Positions 33,848 through 43,050 are shown, counted from the stretch's first letter. The stretch: 64,000 nucleotides of DNA from an uncultured Clostridia bacterium (GCA_934778205.1 CAKVOD010000002.1:62001-126000); one strand, 5' to 3'. A program made the numbers and translations. The notes: generated by a model not told the origin, from the letters alone.

Positions 33848-35073
33848 ATAAAAAATTCAAACAATATGGCGTTGTGTTAAAAAAAGAATTAAAAGATGCG
33901 TTTCGCGACAAAAAAAGCATTTTTGCCACTTTTGTTTTGCCACTTTTGCTGTTTCCAATTTTCTTTTTGATAATAAGTTTGAGCGCGAACAGTGTCAGTG
34001 AAAAAGCAATCAATCCTAAGTTGACGCTTGTTCAAAATGAAGTAAGTGTTGAGGCAAATAGTACTTTGTGCGAATATTTTGTCAATAATGTGTTTACTTT
34101 GAATCCTAATTTAAAAGTTGAATATGTAGAGTGTAAAGATTTCAAACAAAGTTTAATTGATAATGATATTTATGTTGCAATAATTGTTCCTGAAGATTTT
34201 TTGACAAATATTGCTGATTCAAGCAAAACGGTAATGTTGGGCGTCATTTACGATGACCGTTCCACAAGTGGGAGTACAACTGCGACAAGTGTTAGTGCCG
34301 TTTTGCAAATGTTTAGTGATAAAGTTCTATCTAACCGCGTAGGGGCAGATATTGACTTGACGCCTGTCAAAAATAGCGTTTTGTCACTTACTGAGTTTTA
34401 CCCTGAAATCAAACGATATGGCACAAACAGTCCGCTTTTGCATCTAATTATTCCTATGCTTTTGACTTTGCTAATTACAATCGGTGGCGCTTCAATTGCG
34501 ACCGATTTGATCGCGGGAGAAAAAGAACGCAATACTTTTGAATCATTGCTTTCGACTAGCGCAAGTCGGTTTAGCATTTTGTCTGCAAAGTATAGCGTTA
34601 TAATCATTTTTAGTTTTTTGAGTGCAATCACTGAAGTTATATCAATAATTTTGTCGATGTTTTTGACAAAAGATAGCTTAGGGGAGGGAATATCCTCAAT
34701 TAGTTTGCCAGCGGACGGCGTTTTGTTGGTGGTGTTTAATTTATTGATGCTAGCGGGGCTTTTCAGCAGTTTATTGCTACTTTTAACGGCATCATCAAAA
34801 ACATTAAAAGAGGCGCAAAGCAAATCAACGCTTGTGATGTTTTTGCCGATGATTATTGCATATGCAACAATGTATTTGGATGTTGCAGATGTTTCAATGT
34901 GGACAATGTGTTTGCCGATATACAATGTAGTTGTTAGCATAAAAATGTTGCTCGCGGGCGTTATGAACTACGCTTACTTGTGGGGAAGCCTCGCAATCAA
35001 TGTCGCATATGCAGTTGGTTCGGTATTCTTGACAATGAAAACATTTAGCAAGGAAAGTTTGATTACAAAGTAA
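33844..35073 (+). CDS. ABC-2 type permease (NatB type)
   Basis: 409 residues. One N-terminal membrane helix, a large extracytoplasmic domain (about 45-190), then five or six helices. It has the NatB pattern LKKELKDAFRDKKSIFATFV and AGEKERNTFESLLSTSASR. It forms an exporter with the preceding ATPase. Substrate unknown; sodium or a small toxic compound is the usual guess for this family. Confidence 0.9.
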   Translation: MNKKFKQYGVVLKKELKDAFRDKKSIFATFVLPLLLFPIFFLIISLSANSVSEKAINPKLTLVQNEVSVEANSTLCEYFVNNVFTLNPNLKVEYVECKDFKQSLIDNDIYVAIIVPEDFLTNIADSSKTVMLGVIYDDRSTSGSTTATSVSAVLQMFSDKVLSNRVGADIDLTPVKNSVLSLTEFYPEIKRYGTNSPLLHLIIPMLLTLLITIGGASIATDLIAGEKERNTFESLLSTSASRFSILSAKYSVIIIFSFLSAITEVISIILSMFLTKDSLGEGISSISLPADGVLLVVFNLLMLAGLFSSLLLLLTASSKTLKEAQSKSTLVMFLPMIIAYATMYLDVADVSMWTMCLPIYNVVVSIKMLLAGVMNYAYLWGSLAINVAYAVGSVFLTMKTFSKESLITK

Positions 35074-35089
35074 AGATAGTGAAATCCTA

Positions 35090-36445
35090 TTATTTATTAA
35101 ACAAGGTTTCAATATCGCCTGCACCTAGCAACAGGATGCAGGTATTTTTTGAGTCGTAGTCGTGGATTTTTGCTTTGGTGGCTTCAAAATCTTTTGCAAA
35201 GTGCACATTTTGTTTGCGCGTTTTGAGTGCCTCATACAAGTCTTCGCTACGTCCGCCAATAATCGGTTGTTCACGTGCACCATATGTTGGTACTAAAATA
35301 AGTGCATCGCATTCGTCAAAAGCGGATAGAAAATCGTTGAACAAGCCGAAAGTTCTTGTATATGTATGTGGCTGAAAAACTACTACAAATTTTTCGTAGT
35401 TGTGTGCCTTAATATTGTGGATGACGTTCTTAATTTCAGTAGGATGATGAGCATAATCTTTGATAATTGTTGTGTTTTCCGTCTTTTTTATGATTTCTAG
35501 CCGTCTTTCTACTCCACTAAATGATTCTAGTGAATGTTTTATTGTTTCAACAGGAATTGAAAGACTATCACATACAGCGATGCACGCAAGGGCATTATAT
35601 GCGTTATATGCTCCACTGATATTCATTTTGATTGTCGTCAAATAATTTTTGTTGTGTTCAACGTCAAAAGTGTATTTTTCATATGTGTTTCGCAAATTCA
35701 CCATTCGATATGCGCAGTGCGCTTTTTTGCCAAACGTTATGTATTTGCGTAAAGTTGAGTGCGGTAAAGTGTTTTTGATTTTATCATAAAAATCAATGTC
35801 ACCATTAATGAATATATTGTTCTTTGTTTGATTTGCAAGAGCGAGGAATGCTTGTTCTATTTCATTAATATTATTGTAGCAGTCTAGGTGGTCGAGTTCT
35901 ATGTTATTTATAACTAAATATTCAGGATGAATGTGCAAAAAACTGCGCTTATACTCACAGGCTTCAGTTACCATATAATGGTTGCTCCCCACGCGAAAAT
36001 TGCCGTTGATTGGCGCAAAATTGCCACCGATGTGTATTGTTGGATTCAAATTTGCATTGATTAGGGCTTGTGCAATCATAGCAGTTGTCGTAGTTTTGCC
36101 GTGAGTTCCACTTATTGCAATTGTGTTTTTGAATGAACGACATATTTCTCCTAAAAGTTCACTGCGTTCAATCAGTAGGCAATGTTTCTTTGCATATTGC
36201 AATTCAGGGTTATTTTCATCAATTGCAGAGGTATAAACGCAAATGTTAGCGTTAGTCACATTATGATAATTATGTCCTACAAAGACCTTGATGCCCAAGT
36301 TTTGCAATTCTTGCATTTTTTTTGAGTAACATTTGTCACTGCCTTGTACAAAAAAACCGTTTTTGTGCATATAAATCGCTAATCCGCTCATACTAATACC
36401 GCCAATCCCTATAAAATGCACAGTTTTGTTTTCTAAATTTTTCAT
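35090..36445 (-). CDS. murC: UDP-N-acetylmuramate--L-alanine ligase
   Basis: 451 residues. N-terminal Rossmann motif HFIGIGGISMSGLA, central ATP motif AISGTHGKTTTTAMIAQAL, LVINNIELDHLD, and the C-terminal DYAHHPTEI and FQPHTYTRT, all MurC landmarks. It adds L-Ala to UDP-MurNAc in peptidoglycan synthesis, in the cytosol. The ribosome binding site is weak. It converges with the NatB-type gene, 16 bases apart. Confidence 0.96.
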   Translation of the reverse strand: MKNLENKTVHFIGIGGISMSGLAIYMHKNGFFVQGSDKCYSKKMQELQNLGIKVFVGHNYHNVTNANICVYTSAIDENNPELQYAKKHCLLIERSELLGEICRSFKNTIAISGTHGKTTTTAMIAQALINANLNPTIHIGGNFAPINGNFRVGSNHYMVTEACEYKRSFLHIHPEYLVINNIELDHLDCYNNINEIEQAFLALANQTKNNIFINGDIDFYDKIKNTLPHSTLRKYITFGKKAHCAYRMVNLRNTYEKYTFDVEHNKNYLTTIKMNISGAYNAYNALACIAVCDSLSIPVETIKHSLESFSGVERRLEIIKKTENTTIIKDYAHHPTEIKNVIHNIKAHNYEKFVVVFQPHTYTRTFGLFNDFLSAFDECDALILVPTYGAREQPIIGGRSEDLYEALKTRKQNVHFAKDFEATKAKIHDYDSKNTCILLLGAGDIETLFNK

Positions 36446-36688
36446 AGTAATAATTTATGACCTGTACTGATAGATTGTTAGTGTGAATTATAGAATTTAA
36501 GAATTTTGTTAGTTTGAGGGAAATTTTACTTTGTGGGTTGGTGCAGTCAAACTCTCAAGATTCTGTGCAGTTGCCAAAAATAATTAAGCGGTTGATGTAA
36601 AATTGGTAATTTTTGGTAAATAATGTGATAAAAAATGCAAATTGTACCTCCATTAGTGCTGAATAATGGAAAAACATTGCTAAAATGT
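36446..36688. other. AT-rich gap between murC and spoVG
   Basis: About 300 bases separate the two divergent start codons. I see a possible murC -10 (TATAAT on the minus strand, 36492-36487), a weak inverted repeat AGTTTGA/TCAAACT, and a spoVG promoter near the end. I find no gene and no recognised RNA. Confidence 0.5.
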
Positions 36689-36717
36689 TTGTTTTTTTTC
36701 ACAAATTATTGTATTAT
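36689..36717 (+). promoter_or_regulatory. candidate promoter of spoVG
   Basis: TTGTTT at 36689-36694 and TATTAT at 36712-36717, spacer 17. No sigma-H consensus was evident. Confidence 0.5.
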
Positions 36718-36754
36718 ATATACAGCTCTCATACAAATAATAAGGATGGTTAAA

Positions 36755-37039
36755 ATGAATATTACAGATGTCAGAGTGAAACTTGTTGATAGACCAAATC
36801 AACCAGTAAAAGCGAAGGCGACTTTCACAATTGACGACTGTTTTGTTATTCACGACGCAAAGGTTATGGAAGGCAAAGCAGGATTATTCATTTGCATGCC
36901 GTGCAAGAGATTGGGTACAGGCGAAAGAGTTGATATAGCGCATGCCTTGAATAATGAGACAAGAGAAATGATTAAATGTGCAATTTTTGAAGCGTACGAA
37001 AAAGTTCTTGCGGAATCTAGTGTTAGTGATGCCGAATAA
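36755..37039 (+). CDS. spoVG: SpoVG regulatory protein
   Basis: 94 residues with the SpoVG fingerprint MNITDVRVKLVD, KAKATFTIDDCFVIHDAKVM and the loop GLFICMPCKRLGTGERVDIA (usual FVAMPSRR). It is a small nucleic-acid-binding protein that affects septation and many regulons. ATG 36755 has AAGGAT 7 bases upstream; an in-frame ATG at 36746 overlaps that site. A terminator follows. Confidence 0.95.
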   Translation: MNITDVRVKLVDRPNQPVKAKATFTIDDCFVIHDAKVMEGKAGLFICMPCKRLGTGERVDIAHALNNETREMIKCAIFEAYEKVLAESSVSDAE

Positions 37040-37049
37040 GGATTAAATG

Positions 37050-37102
37050 CACCCCAAACCTTTGTTGAGTATTAGTACTCACAAGAGTTGAGGGTGTTTT
37101 TC
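37050..37102 (+). terminator. terminator after spoVG
   Basis: A long imperfect stem: inner TGAGTA/TACTCA and outer CACCC/GGGTG, followed by TTTTT. Confidence 0.75.
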
Positions 37103-37132
37103 TATAATACGCCTAAATTTATGTTATTTATA

Positions 37133-37160
37133 TTGATTTTTTGCGAAAGTGTGGTATAAT
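37133..37160 (+). promoter_or_regulatory. sigma-A promoter with extended -10, before the 37178 gene
   Basis: TTGATT at 37133-37138 and TATAAT at 37155-37160, spacer 16 ending TGG. It matches the ruvX promoter at 26 of 28 positions. Confidence 0.75.
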
Positions 37161-37177
37161 AACACACGTGAGGAAGT

Positions 37178-38164
37178 ATGGAAAACAAAACAAAAGAGGT
37201 TATGAGCATTGTTTTCTCAAAATTTTATGAAAATAGCAATGCTAAGAAAAAGATTGAAAACTTTTTTTCAGAATTTGATGAAGAAACTTTGTCAAAGTTT
37301 TTTCACGATATACAAGGGAAAGTGGGTTCAAGTGAAGAACTAATTTATGAGTCAGAAACAAAAGATTATGACTACTATTTAGAATACGATTGCGTGGCGA
37401 ATTATTTGTCGATGAAAATATACTATAAAGATTCGCCAAACATCATAGAAAAGAGGCTTTCTACATTCGCGCAGTTTGTTCAAAGGACTATCTCGGAAGA
37501 ATATGACTATCTGCCGTCGTTTACAAGACATAAAATTTTCGACGTTACTTGTGGTGTTCAAGCGGGTGTCGTTATTGAGGAATACGGGAAAGACATTGGC
37601 GAATTTGAAGCAAAAAAACAAAATGGAGAAAACGTGGCAACAATCAAAGTCGCAAATTATCTAAAACAATGTTGCTTTTCCGCTAATGAAGACGATGAAT
37701 ATGTCTTTGTGCAAAATAAAATCTTTGGTGGCGACGCAACTTTTGAGAATTTTGATTATAAAAATTGCGGATATGTTGAGCAAAGAATTGAACGATTTGA
37801 CGATGTAGATGATTTTTCGTCGGGGAGACAAAGAAGTAAAGTAGTGAAACGTAATTTGTTTGCATTGGCCGATGCCAATGCACGCAAAGACCTTTTTTCT
37901 GAGGTGTTCGATTTTGATAATCTCAAAGAGGGCGACTATGAAATAATGTGTCATTCTACTACGCGATTTGGAGTAGATGAAGATTCTAAGTATTACGTTC
38001 GTAAGTGTGGGATAAAAACCGATGAAAAGATAGAATCGTCACTCGTCACAAATAAAATGTGCGAGATATCAAAAGAAAAATATTATTTAATACAAGATGA
38101 TACAAAATTTGCAGATGAAATTGTCAATTTAATTCAAGAAAATAAAGAGGGTAGGAATCTATGA
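37178..38164 (+). CDS. unknown cytoplasmic protein, 328 residues
   Basis: No signal or membrane segment and no motif I recognise. The N-terminal third is helical and acidic (IENFFSEFDEETLSKFFHDI). The middle has IFDVTCGVQAGVVIEEYGKD. The C-terminal part is mixed. Its GAGGA ribosome binding site lies 6 bases before ATG. The last 4 bases overlap rpiB (ATGA), so the two form an operon, which may hint at a housekeeping role. Confidence 0.7.
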   Translation: MENKTKEVMSIVFSKFYENSNAKKKIENFFSEFDEETLSKFFHDIQGKVGSSEELIYESETKDYDYYLEYDCVANYLSMKIYYKDSPNIIEKRLSTFAQFVQRTISEEYDYLPSFTRHKIFDVTCGVQAGVVIEEYGKDIGEFEAKKQNGENVATIKVANYLKQCCFSANEDDEYVFVQNKIFGGDATFENFDYKNCGYVEQRIERFDDVDDFSSGRQRSKVVKRNLFALADANARKDLFSEVFDFDNLKEGDYEIMCHSTTRFGVDEDSKYYVRKCGIKTDEKIESSLVTNKMCEISKEKYYLIQDDTKFADEIVNLIQENKEGRNL

Positions 38165-38598
38165 TTTTTATTGCATCTGACCACGCTGGGGTAGATTTAA
38201 AAGATAAAGTTGAAAAGTACTTGACCAAATGTGAGTTAGAATTTATTGATTTAGGTACTAATTCCACTGTATCTGTTGATTATCCTTTCTATGCAAAACT
38301 CCTTGCTGAAAATGTTTTGAAAGATGAAAACGGTGTCGGCATTTTAATTTGCGGTACAGGAATTGGAATGAGTATAGCCGTCAATAGATTTTCCAAAATT
38401 CGTGGCGCACTTTGTCGCACCGCTAAAAATGCGTATTTTGCAAGAAGGCATAACAACGCAAATGTTCTTGTTTTGGGTGGTAGAGATAAATTGACGCAGT
38501 TTGGCTATAAAAAAATTGTAAAGACGTTTTTGAGCACACAGTTTGAGGGTGGTAGACACCAGAGAAGAATTGATTTGATTGATTCACAAGAAAAATAG
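38161..38598 (+). CDS. rpiB: ribose-5-phosphate isomerase B
   Basis: 145 residues with the LacAB/RpiB landmarks: IFIASDHAGVDLKDK, ICGTGIGMSIAVNRF with the active-site Cys, and RRHNNANVLVLGGR. It interconverts ribose-5-phosphate and ribulose-5-phosphate in the pentose phosphate pathway. Related sugar-phosphate isomerases share the fold. Translationally coupled to the preceding unknown gene. Confidence 0.92.
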   Translation: MIFIASDHAGVDLKDKVEKYLTKCELEFIDLGTNSTVSVDYPFYAKLLAENVLKDENGVGILICGTGIGMSIAVNRFSKIRGALCRTAKNAYFARRHNNANVLVLGGRDKLTQFGYKKIVKTFLSTQFEGGRHQRRIDLIDSQEK

Positions 38599-38642
38599 CG
38601 TCCAAAATTAGGAAATATTGTCGAATAGGTTTTAAAAGCATT

Positions 38643-38675
38643 TTTGCCTCAATATAATAGAGAAAATGGAGGCAA
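38643..38675 (+). promoter_or_regulatory. inverted repeat that includes the ribosome binding site of the lipoprotein gene
   Basis: TTTGCCTC pairs with GAGGCAAA immediately before ATG 38679, enclosing TATAAT and hiding GGAGG. This may limit translation. Confidence 0.5.
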
Positions 38676-38678
38676 ATA

Positions 38679-39353
38679 ATGAAAAAGATAATCCTAGCCA
38701 TTACTGCAATAATCGTGCTGTTCACGTTTTGTGGATGTGGTACAAGTCAAGCGGATTTGGCGCTACAAAACATGGCGGAAGTAAGATACAATGTTTTTTC
38801 AGGCGAAAATAATATCTATGTTGCGACATTTATGAGCGGTAAAAGAGAATCACCTTATGTTGTCAATGGTATTTGCGAAAAGCAAGTTGAATTTGGAATG
38901 GTTACAATCAAGTACAAAACAAGTGATATGCCGACTGTAGCGCAATATGAATTGAGCGTAGGCGACAAAGTTTATAAAGACAATCTTGAATACAATAACT
39001 ACGAAAGTACTTTAATGGTAGATATTCAAAAAGTCGTAAGTGATGATGCGCAAATCGGTTTGAAAGTTATCACAAACACTGATGAGCAAACTTGTGTGCT
39101 AGAGCCAAAAACAAAAGGAATGGAAATCACGTGGCGCACAGCGCTTGACATTGCACTTAAAAGTTTGGGCGATGAAATGAAATCCTATATATCCAAAGGA
39201 AAAATGAATGGTGAAGTCTATGTAAAAATTATCACAGATTTGAATAGCAACTTTGATGATTACTATTGGTATGTTTCTATTGTTGGAACGAATGGCAAAA
39301 CAAGTGGTGTGATAATTAATCCGCAAAGTGGGGAAGTTATTGCGAAAAAATAA
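38679..39353 (+). CDS. lipoprotein, unknown function (PepSY-like end)
   Basis: 224 residues. The signal peptide ends with a lipobox (VLFTFCGC; Cys19 or Cys21), so it is lipid-anchored outside the membrane. The C-terminal 70 residues (TWRTALDIALKSLGD, YYWYVSIVGTNGKTSGVII, NPQSGEVIAKK) resemble a PepSY domain. The middle is beta-rich. A terminator follows. Confidence 0.75.
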   Translation: MKKIILAITAIIVLFTFCGCGTSQADLALQNMAEVRYNVFSGENNIYVATFMSGKRESPYVVNGICEKQVEFGMVTIKYKTSDMPTVAQYELSVGDKVYKDNLEYNNYESTLMVDIQKVVSDDAQIGLKVITNTDEQTCVLEPKTKGMEITWRTALDIALKSLGDEMKSYISKGKMNGEVYVKIITDLNSNFDDYYWYVSIVGTNGKTSGVIINPQSGEVIAKK

Positions 39354-39356
39354 CAT

Positions 39357-39382
39357 AAAAAAGTGACAAGCGTCACTTTTTT
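39357..39382 (+). terminator. terminator of the lipoprotein gene
   Basis: AAAAAAGTGAC and GTCACTTTTTT with a 4-base loop. Confidence 0.9.
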
Positions 39383-39428
39383 ATATTGTCTAATATACGA
39401 TTGTATGGATTTAGAGAAAGGTCAAAAT

Positions 39429-39472
39429 ACTAGATATTGTGTACTCCATTCTTATAATACACAATATCTAGT
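39429..39472 (-). terminator. 15-bp inverted repeat at the end of tmcAL
   Basis: ACTAGATATTGTGTA (39429-39443) and TACACAATATCTAGT (39458-39472), loop of 14. It contains the tmcAL stop codon. On the minus strand it is followed by ATTTTG, so it is a possible terminator. It shares the GTGTA-type arm with hairpins at 18933 and 51461. Confidence 0.6.
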
Positions 39473-40571
39473 GTACTATCATTTTATGATATGGAAAGGG
39501 TGGCTGACTTTTTGCTATAAGTGCATTGTAAATTCGGCACGCAATTTGGTCAGTTGAATAAAGTGATTTTGAGTCAAGTAATGATTTATCTTTAAGGTTT
39601 GTAATAATTGGCAATTGGCTTTTTAGACTTTTCAAAACCTCGTCACTTTTTATCGCGATAATTTTCAAGTATGGTAATTCGAGTGATATGTCTTTGTTAA
39701 TGTCAAGGAGAATGTTAGCATACAAACGATTTAGGAACGATTGCGTATACCGTTTGTTTTTTACCTCAGCATTAAACTCTTTATAATTTGTTGTTATATC
39801 AAGTGCGTTTATTATTCTATTTTCAAGACCTTCTTTAATTGATTTTGTGTTTTTAATTATGTCTTTATTTTTTGCAATTAAATTGCAATAGAGTAGTGTT
39901 TCATAATCTCGAAAGTTGAGCGGTTTTGTTTCGCAAATTAATTTATAATTTTTATCGTTTACATAATTTTTTGTTGCAACATAGTCATTGTTTAAAATGA
40001 GTTCACGCAATTTAGTTGCGGAAAATGAGCCAACGCGTAAAACGGGGCAAGGGGCAATTTCATCATCTAAATTTCTCATATATTGTAAGGCTAGAATGTC
40101 GTTGCCTGTAATGTTTGCGATATCGGAAACCTGTTCAAGTGTTTTAGTTAGCGCAGTTGCGTATGAACTACCATTTTCTAGATTATTTGCAAGTAATGTC
40201 TTGAAACGTTCATTTTCGCAAAGCAAAAGCGTCAACAACCTTTCTAACTCACCTTTGCTTTTTGTGACGCCGAATGCAAGGTAATCGATGTTTAATAATT
40301 TTGCTACTTGTGTTCCGTATTTTGCAAAATCGTCTGCTGAGTTAATTGAATATGCGGTGGGCATATACATAACAGCATCAAAACCAATATTTAGTGCCAT
40401 TTGTGCGCGTGTTTGATAGTCAAAAATCGCTGGTGTACCACGCTGTACAAAATTTCCGCTCATAATAGCAACGGCAAAATCGCAGTTTGTTTGCTTTTTA
40501 GCTTCTTCAACTAAATACTGATGCCCGTTATGCGCGGGGTTAAGTTCGCAAATGATTCCTAATATTTTCAT
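39468..40571 (-). CDS. tmcAL: tRNA(Met) cytidine acetate ligase TmcAL
   Basis: 367 residues. The nucleotidyltransferase start ILGIICELNPAHNGHQYL has the HxGH signature, then SGNFVQRGTPAIFD and a later GSFSATKLRELI. TmcAL makes acetyl-adenylate and forms N4-acetylcytidine at the wobble position of elongator tRNA-Met. A formerly uncharacterised YlbM family. Divergent from ykvI with only 46 bases between starts. Confidence 0.92.
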   Translation of the reverse strand: MKILGIICELNPAHNGHQYLVEEAKKQTNCDFAVAIMSGNFVQRGTPAIFDYQTRAQMALNIGFDAVMYMPTAYSINSADDFAKYGTQVAKLLNIDYLAFGVTKSKGELERLLTLLLCENERFKTLLANNLENGSSYATALTKTLEQVSDIANITGNDILALQYMRNLDDEIAPCPVLRVGSFSATKLRELILNNDYVATKNYVNDKNYKLICETKPLNFRDYETLLYCNLIAKNKDIIKNTKSIKEGLENRIINALDITTNYKEFNAEVKNKRYTQSFLNRLYANILLDINKDISLELPYLKIIAIKSDEVLKSLKSQLPIITNLKDKSLLDSKSLYSTDQIACRIYNALIAKSQPPFPYHKMIVH

Positions 40572-40617
40572 ATGATTATAATATCATAAATTATTACTTT
40601 TTGCAATATAATTTTAT

Positions 40618-41760
40618 ATGAATACTAAAAATAAAAGCACGCCTCAAACGATGTCATCACTTAGTGTTTTTCTTGTGTTTTTTGGAACAATTGTGGGGGC
40701 GGGGTTTGCATCTGGTCGCGAAGTTTATGTTTACTTTGCCCGTTTTGGAATAAGCGGGCTGATTATGACTATTTTAGCAGGCGTGATGTTTTACGCACTT
40801 GGCTATGTTTTTTTGCAACTTGGGAAACGTTGCAAAGTCCAAAGCTTAAGTGATTTTTTTAAGTTGATTTTTGGTAAATTCGCACCGATAATTGAAATCG
40901 TGGTCATATTTTCATATGTAATAGTGTTGGGTGCAATGTTTGCTGGTTTTGATAGTCTGCAACACATTGTTTTTAGCAATTTAAATTATCCTATATTGGC
41001 TGTTGTTAGTGCAATTTTTTGTGTAATGGCAGTGCTTGGTGGTATTAGTAAAATTTCTAAGTTAAACGGAATTTTGTTACCATTGTTGCTTATTTTTATG
41101 GGAGCAATCTTCATTTTCTCTATTGCGGGGAAACCCTTGAATGCTGTTATACGTTTGGGTGGGGTAGACACCGCAACAATGTTGTATTCATTTATTAGTT
41201 GTTTGATATTTGTTTGTAGCAATATGTTTTTGACTGGCTTTGTATTAATGAAAACGGGGGCACATACAACTTCGCGAGTTGATAAGCGTGCAACAAAAAT
41301 AACGGGACTTGTTTTGCTCGTGATATCGTTTTTCGCAAGTCTTGCAATTATTTTGAACCCCGAATCTGTGCAATACGATATGCCGTTTGTGTATCTTGCT
41401 TTTGGGATATCTGATGTTTTTGTCATAATGTCAGTAGTCATTTTATGGTTTGCGATTTTCACTACAGCAATCGCAACAATGCTAACTATTTCGTGGTGGT
41501 TAAAAAGTTATATAAACAATTTTTTATATTCTACAATAATAACGTGTGTAATATCATTCTTGCTTAGCCGAGTAGGTTTTAGTGTCATCATTGACATTTT
41601 TTATCCGCTTACTGGTCTGATGGACATAATATTTGTACTATGTGCTTTGTATTTGTTTGTCAAATCTAAGAAAACTTGCGATGTTATAGATTCCACTAGA
41701 AAATTAATGAAACCAAAACAATTGCGAATCCACACATCGTATAGGAAATTGGACGACTAA
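40618..41760 (+). CDS. YkvI family membrane transporter
   Basis: 380 residues with about ten membrane helices. It begins FLVFFGTIVGAGFASGREVY, the YkvI start (helix 1 breaks at GAGFASG as in APC transporters). Substrate unknown; sodium-coupled amino-acid-like transport is typical of the superfamily. There is no ribosome binding site: a TATAAT (40607-40612) ends 5 bases before ATG, so the mRNA may be leaderless. Confidence 0.85.
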   Translation: MNTKNKSTPQTMSSLSVFLVFFGTIVGAGFASGREVYVYFARFGISGLIMTILAGVMFYALGYVFLQLGKRCKVQSLSDFFKLIFGKFAPIIEIVVIFSYVIVLGAMFAGFDSLQHIVFSNLNYPILAVVSAIFCVMAVLGGISKISKLNGILLPLLLIFMGAIFIFSIAGKPLNAVIRLGGVDTATMLYSFISCLIFVCSNMFLTGFVLMKTGAHTTSRVDKRATKITGLVLLVISFFASLAIILNPESVQYDMPFVYLAFGISDVFVIMSVVILWFAIFTTAIATMLTISWWLKSYINNFLYSTIITCVISFLLSRVGFSVIIDIFYPLTGLMDIIFVLCALYLFVKSKKTCDVIDSTRKLMKPKQLRIHTSYRKLDD

Positions 41761-41798
41761 CTAAAGAGCGTTTTTTAAGAATAAAATTTGCAAAACAC

Positions 41799-41827
41799 TT
41801 GACATTGCGCGTGAAATTGTATATAAT
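41799..41827 (+). promoter_or_regulatory. consensus sigma-A promoter of rplU operon
   Basis: TTGACA at 41799-41804 and TATAAT at 41822-41827, spacer 17. Confidence 0.9.
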
Positions 41828-41833
41828 ATCACA

Positions 41834-41894
41834 AGTACCGCTTGACAAGGGCAATAAGAACGAAAGTCGCCTCACTCAGCGAGTCTTATTTTAA
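41834..41894 (+). ncRNA. ribosomal protein L21 leader
   Basis: The 5' untranslated region of rplU has a stem AATAAGA (41853-41859)/TCTTATT (41884-41890) capped by TCGC/GCGA. Position before rplU and size fit the L21 leader known in Firmicutes, which regulates the operon in response to L21. Confidence 0.7.
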
Positions 41895-41909
41895 TAGGAG
41901 GGAACTAGA

Positions 41910-42218
41910 ATGTACGCAATAATCAAAACAGGTGGAAAGCAACTTAAAGTTGAAGAAAACCGTTATTATGATGTTGAACTTTTGAACGCTCAAGTAGGCG
42001 ACAAGGTTAAGTTTGATGTGTTGCTACTCAACGACGGCAAAAAGTCCACAGTTGGAACACCAGTTGTTAAGGACGCAGTTGTTGAGGCAGAAGTATTGGC
42101 TCACGGCAAGGGCGAGAAACTTACAATATTCACTTACAAGCCAAAGAAGAACGAAAGACGCAAGATGGGCCATCGTCAACCATTTACTAGAGTTAAAATT
42201 TTGTCAATCGCAAAATAA
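41910..42218 (+). CDS. rplU: 50S ribosomal protein L21
   Basis: 102 residues, full length. Landmarks YAIIKTGGKQLKVEENRYYD, GDKVKFDVLLLNDGKK and YKPKKNERRKMGHRQPFTRV, the 23S rRNA-binding end. AGGAGGG lies 9 bases upstream. First gene of rplU-prp-rpmA. Confidence 0.98.
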   Translation: MYAIIKTGGKQLKVEENRYYDVELLNAQVGDKVKFDVLLLNDGKKSTVGTPVVKDAVVEAEVLAHGKGEKLTIFTYKPKKNERRKMGHRQPFTRVKILSIAK

Positions 42219-42220
42219 TT

Positions 42221-42538
42221 ATGACGAAAGTAGAAATTGAGTTGGGGCAGGATAAATCAATTAGAAAAATCTCTGTGCACGGACACGCAAATTATGCGGA
42301 GAGTGGTAGTGACATCGTTTGTGCAGGCATTTCGACACTGCTGATGACAGGCGCACTTGCTGTGCGTGAAATTGTCGGCAAAGACATTATGAAAGAATGC
42401 AAAGACGGAAAATTGGTTTTGGAAGTTCCAACAGATAGCGTTGATGATAAAATGCAGGTTATCTTGCAAACGGTTATCATTGGTTTAAGAGATATTGAAA
42501 GTGGATATCCAAAAAATATAAAAATAAAGGAGATATAA
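42221..42538 (+). CDS. prp: ribosomal-processing cysteine protease Prp
   Basis: 105 residues. The catalytic pair His22 and Cys34 is visible in GHANYAESGSDIVCAG. Prp removes the N-terminal extension of L27, and the gene always lies between rplU and rpmA in Firmicutes. Two bases separate it from each neighbour, indicating tight coupling. Confidence 0.95.
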   Translation: MTKVEIELGQDKSIRKISVHGHANYAESGSDIVCAGISTLLMTGALAVREIVGKDIMKECKDGKLVLEVPTDSVDDKMQVILQTVIIGLRDIESGYPKNIKIKEI

Positions 42539-42539
42539 G

Positions 42540-42815
42540 ATGTTTATTTGTTTACAGTTATTTGCATCTAAGAAAGGTGGAAGTAGTTCAAAGAACGGTA
42601 GAGATAGTGAAGCAAAGCGTCTTGGTCTTAAAAAATCTGATGGACAACAAGTACTTGCCGGTAATATCATTGTTCGCCAACGCGGAACAAAATTTGCAGC
42701 AGGCAACAATGTCGGTTTGGGCAAAGATTATACAATCTTCGCACTCATTGACGGCGTAGTTAGATTTGAACACAAGACTAAAGATAAGATTCAAGTGTCG
42801 GTCTACGCAAACTAA
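42540..42815 (+). CDS. rpmA: 50S ribosomal protein L27
   Basis: 91 residues with GSSSKNGRDSEAKRLGLKKS and VRQRGTKFAAGNNVGLGKDY. The first residues, MFICLQLF-ASKKGG, are the Prp-cleaved extension of Firmicute L27, with the cut expected after LQLF. L27 reaches the peptidyl transferase centre. Terminator follows. Confidence 0.98.
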   Translation: MFICLQLFASKKGGSSSKNGRDSEAKRLGLKKSDGQQVLAGNIIVRQRGTKFAAGNNVGLGKDYTIFALIDGVVRFEHKTKDKIQVSVYAN

Positions 42816-42872
42816 TTTAGTCATTATATATAGTTTGATTCGGTTACAAACAATTTGTAACTACATTAATGT

Positions 42873-42908
42873 AAAAACGCTTTGCAATAGTTTGCAAAGC
42901 GTTTTTTT
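42873..42908 (+). terminator. terminator of the rplU operon
   Basis: AAAAACGCTTTGCAA (42873-42887) and TTGCAAAGCGTTTTTTT (42892-42908). A second small stem GTTACAAA/TTTGTAAC (42843-42861) precedes it. Confidence 0.92.
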
Positions 42909-43050
42909 GTCGTCAAAATTTTTAGTTATGTTTACTTCACATATAAATATATGGAATTAGTGCAATTTTATGTGGGTTGTTTGTCAAGTAATATAATAAT
43001 TAACAAATCTTGGAGAAATGTTATTATAGTGTTTGTAAAATAATGGCATC

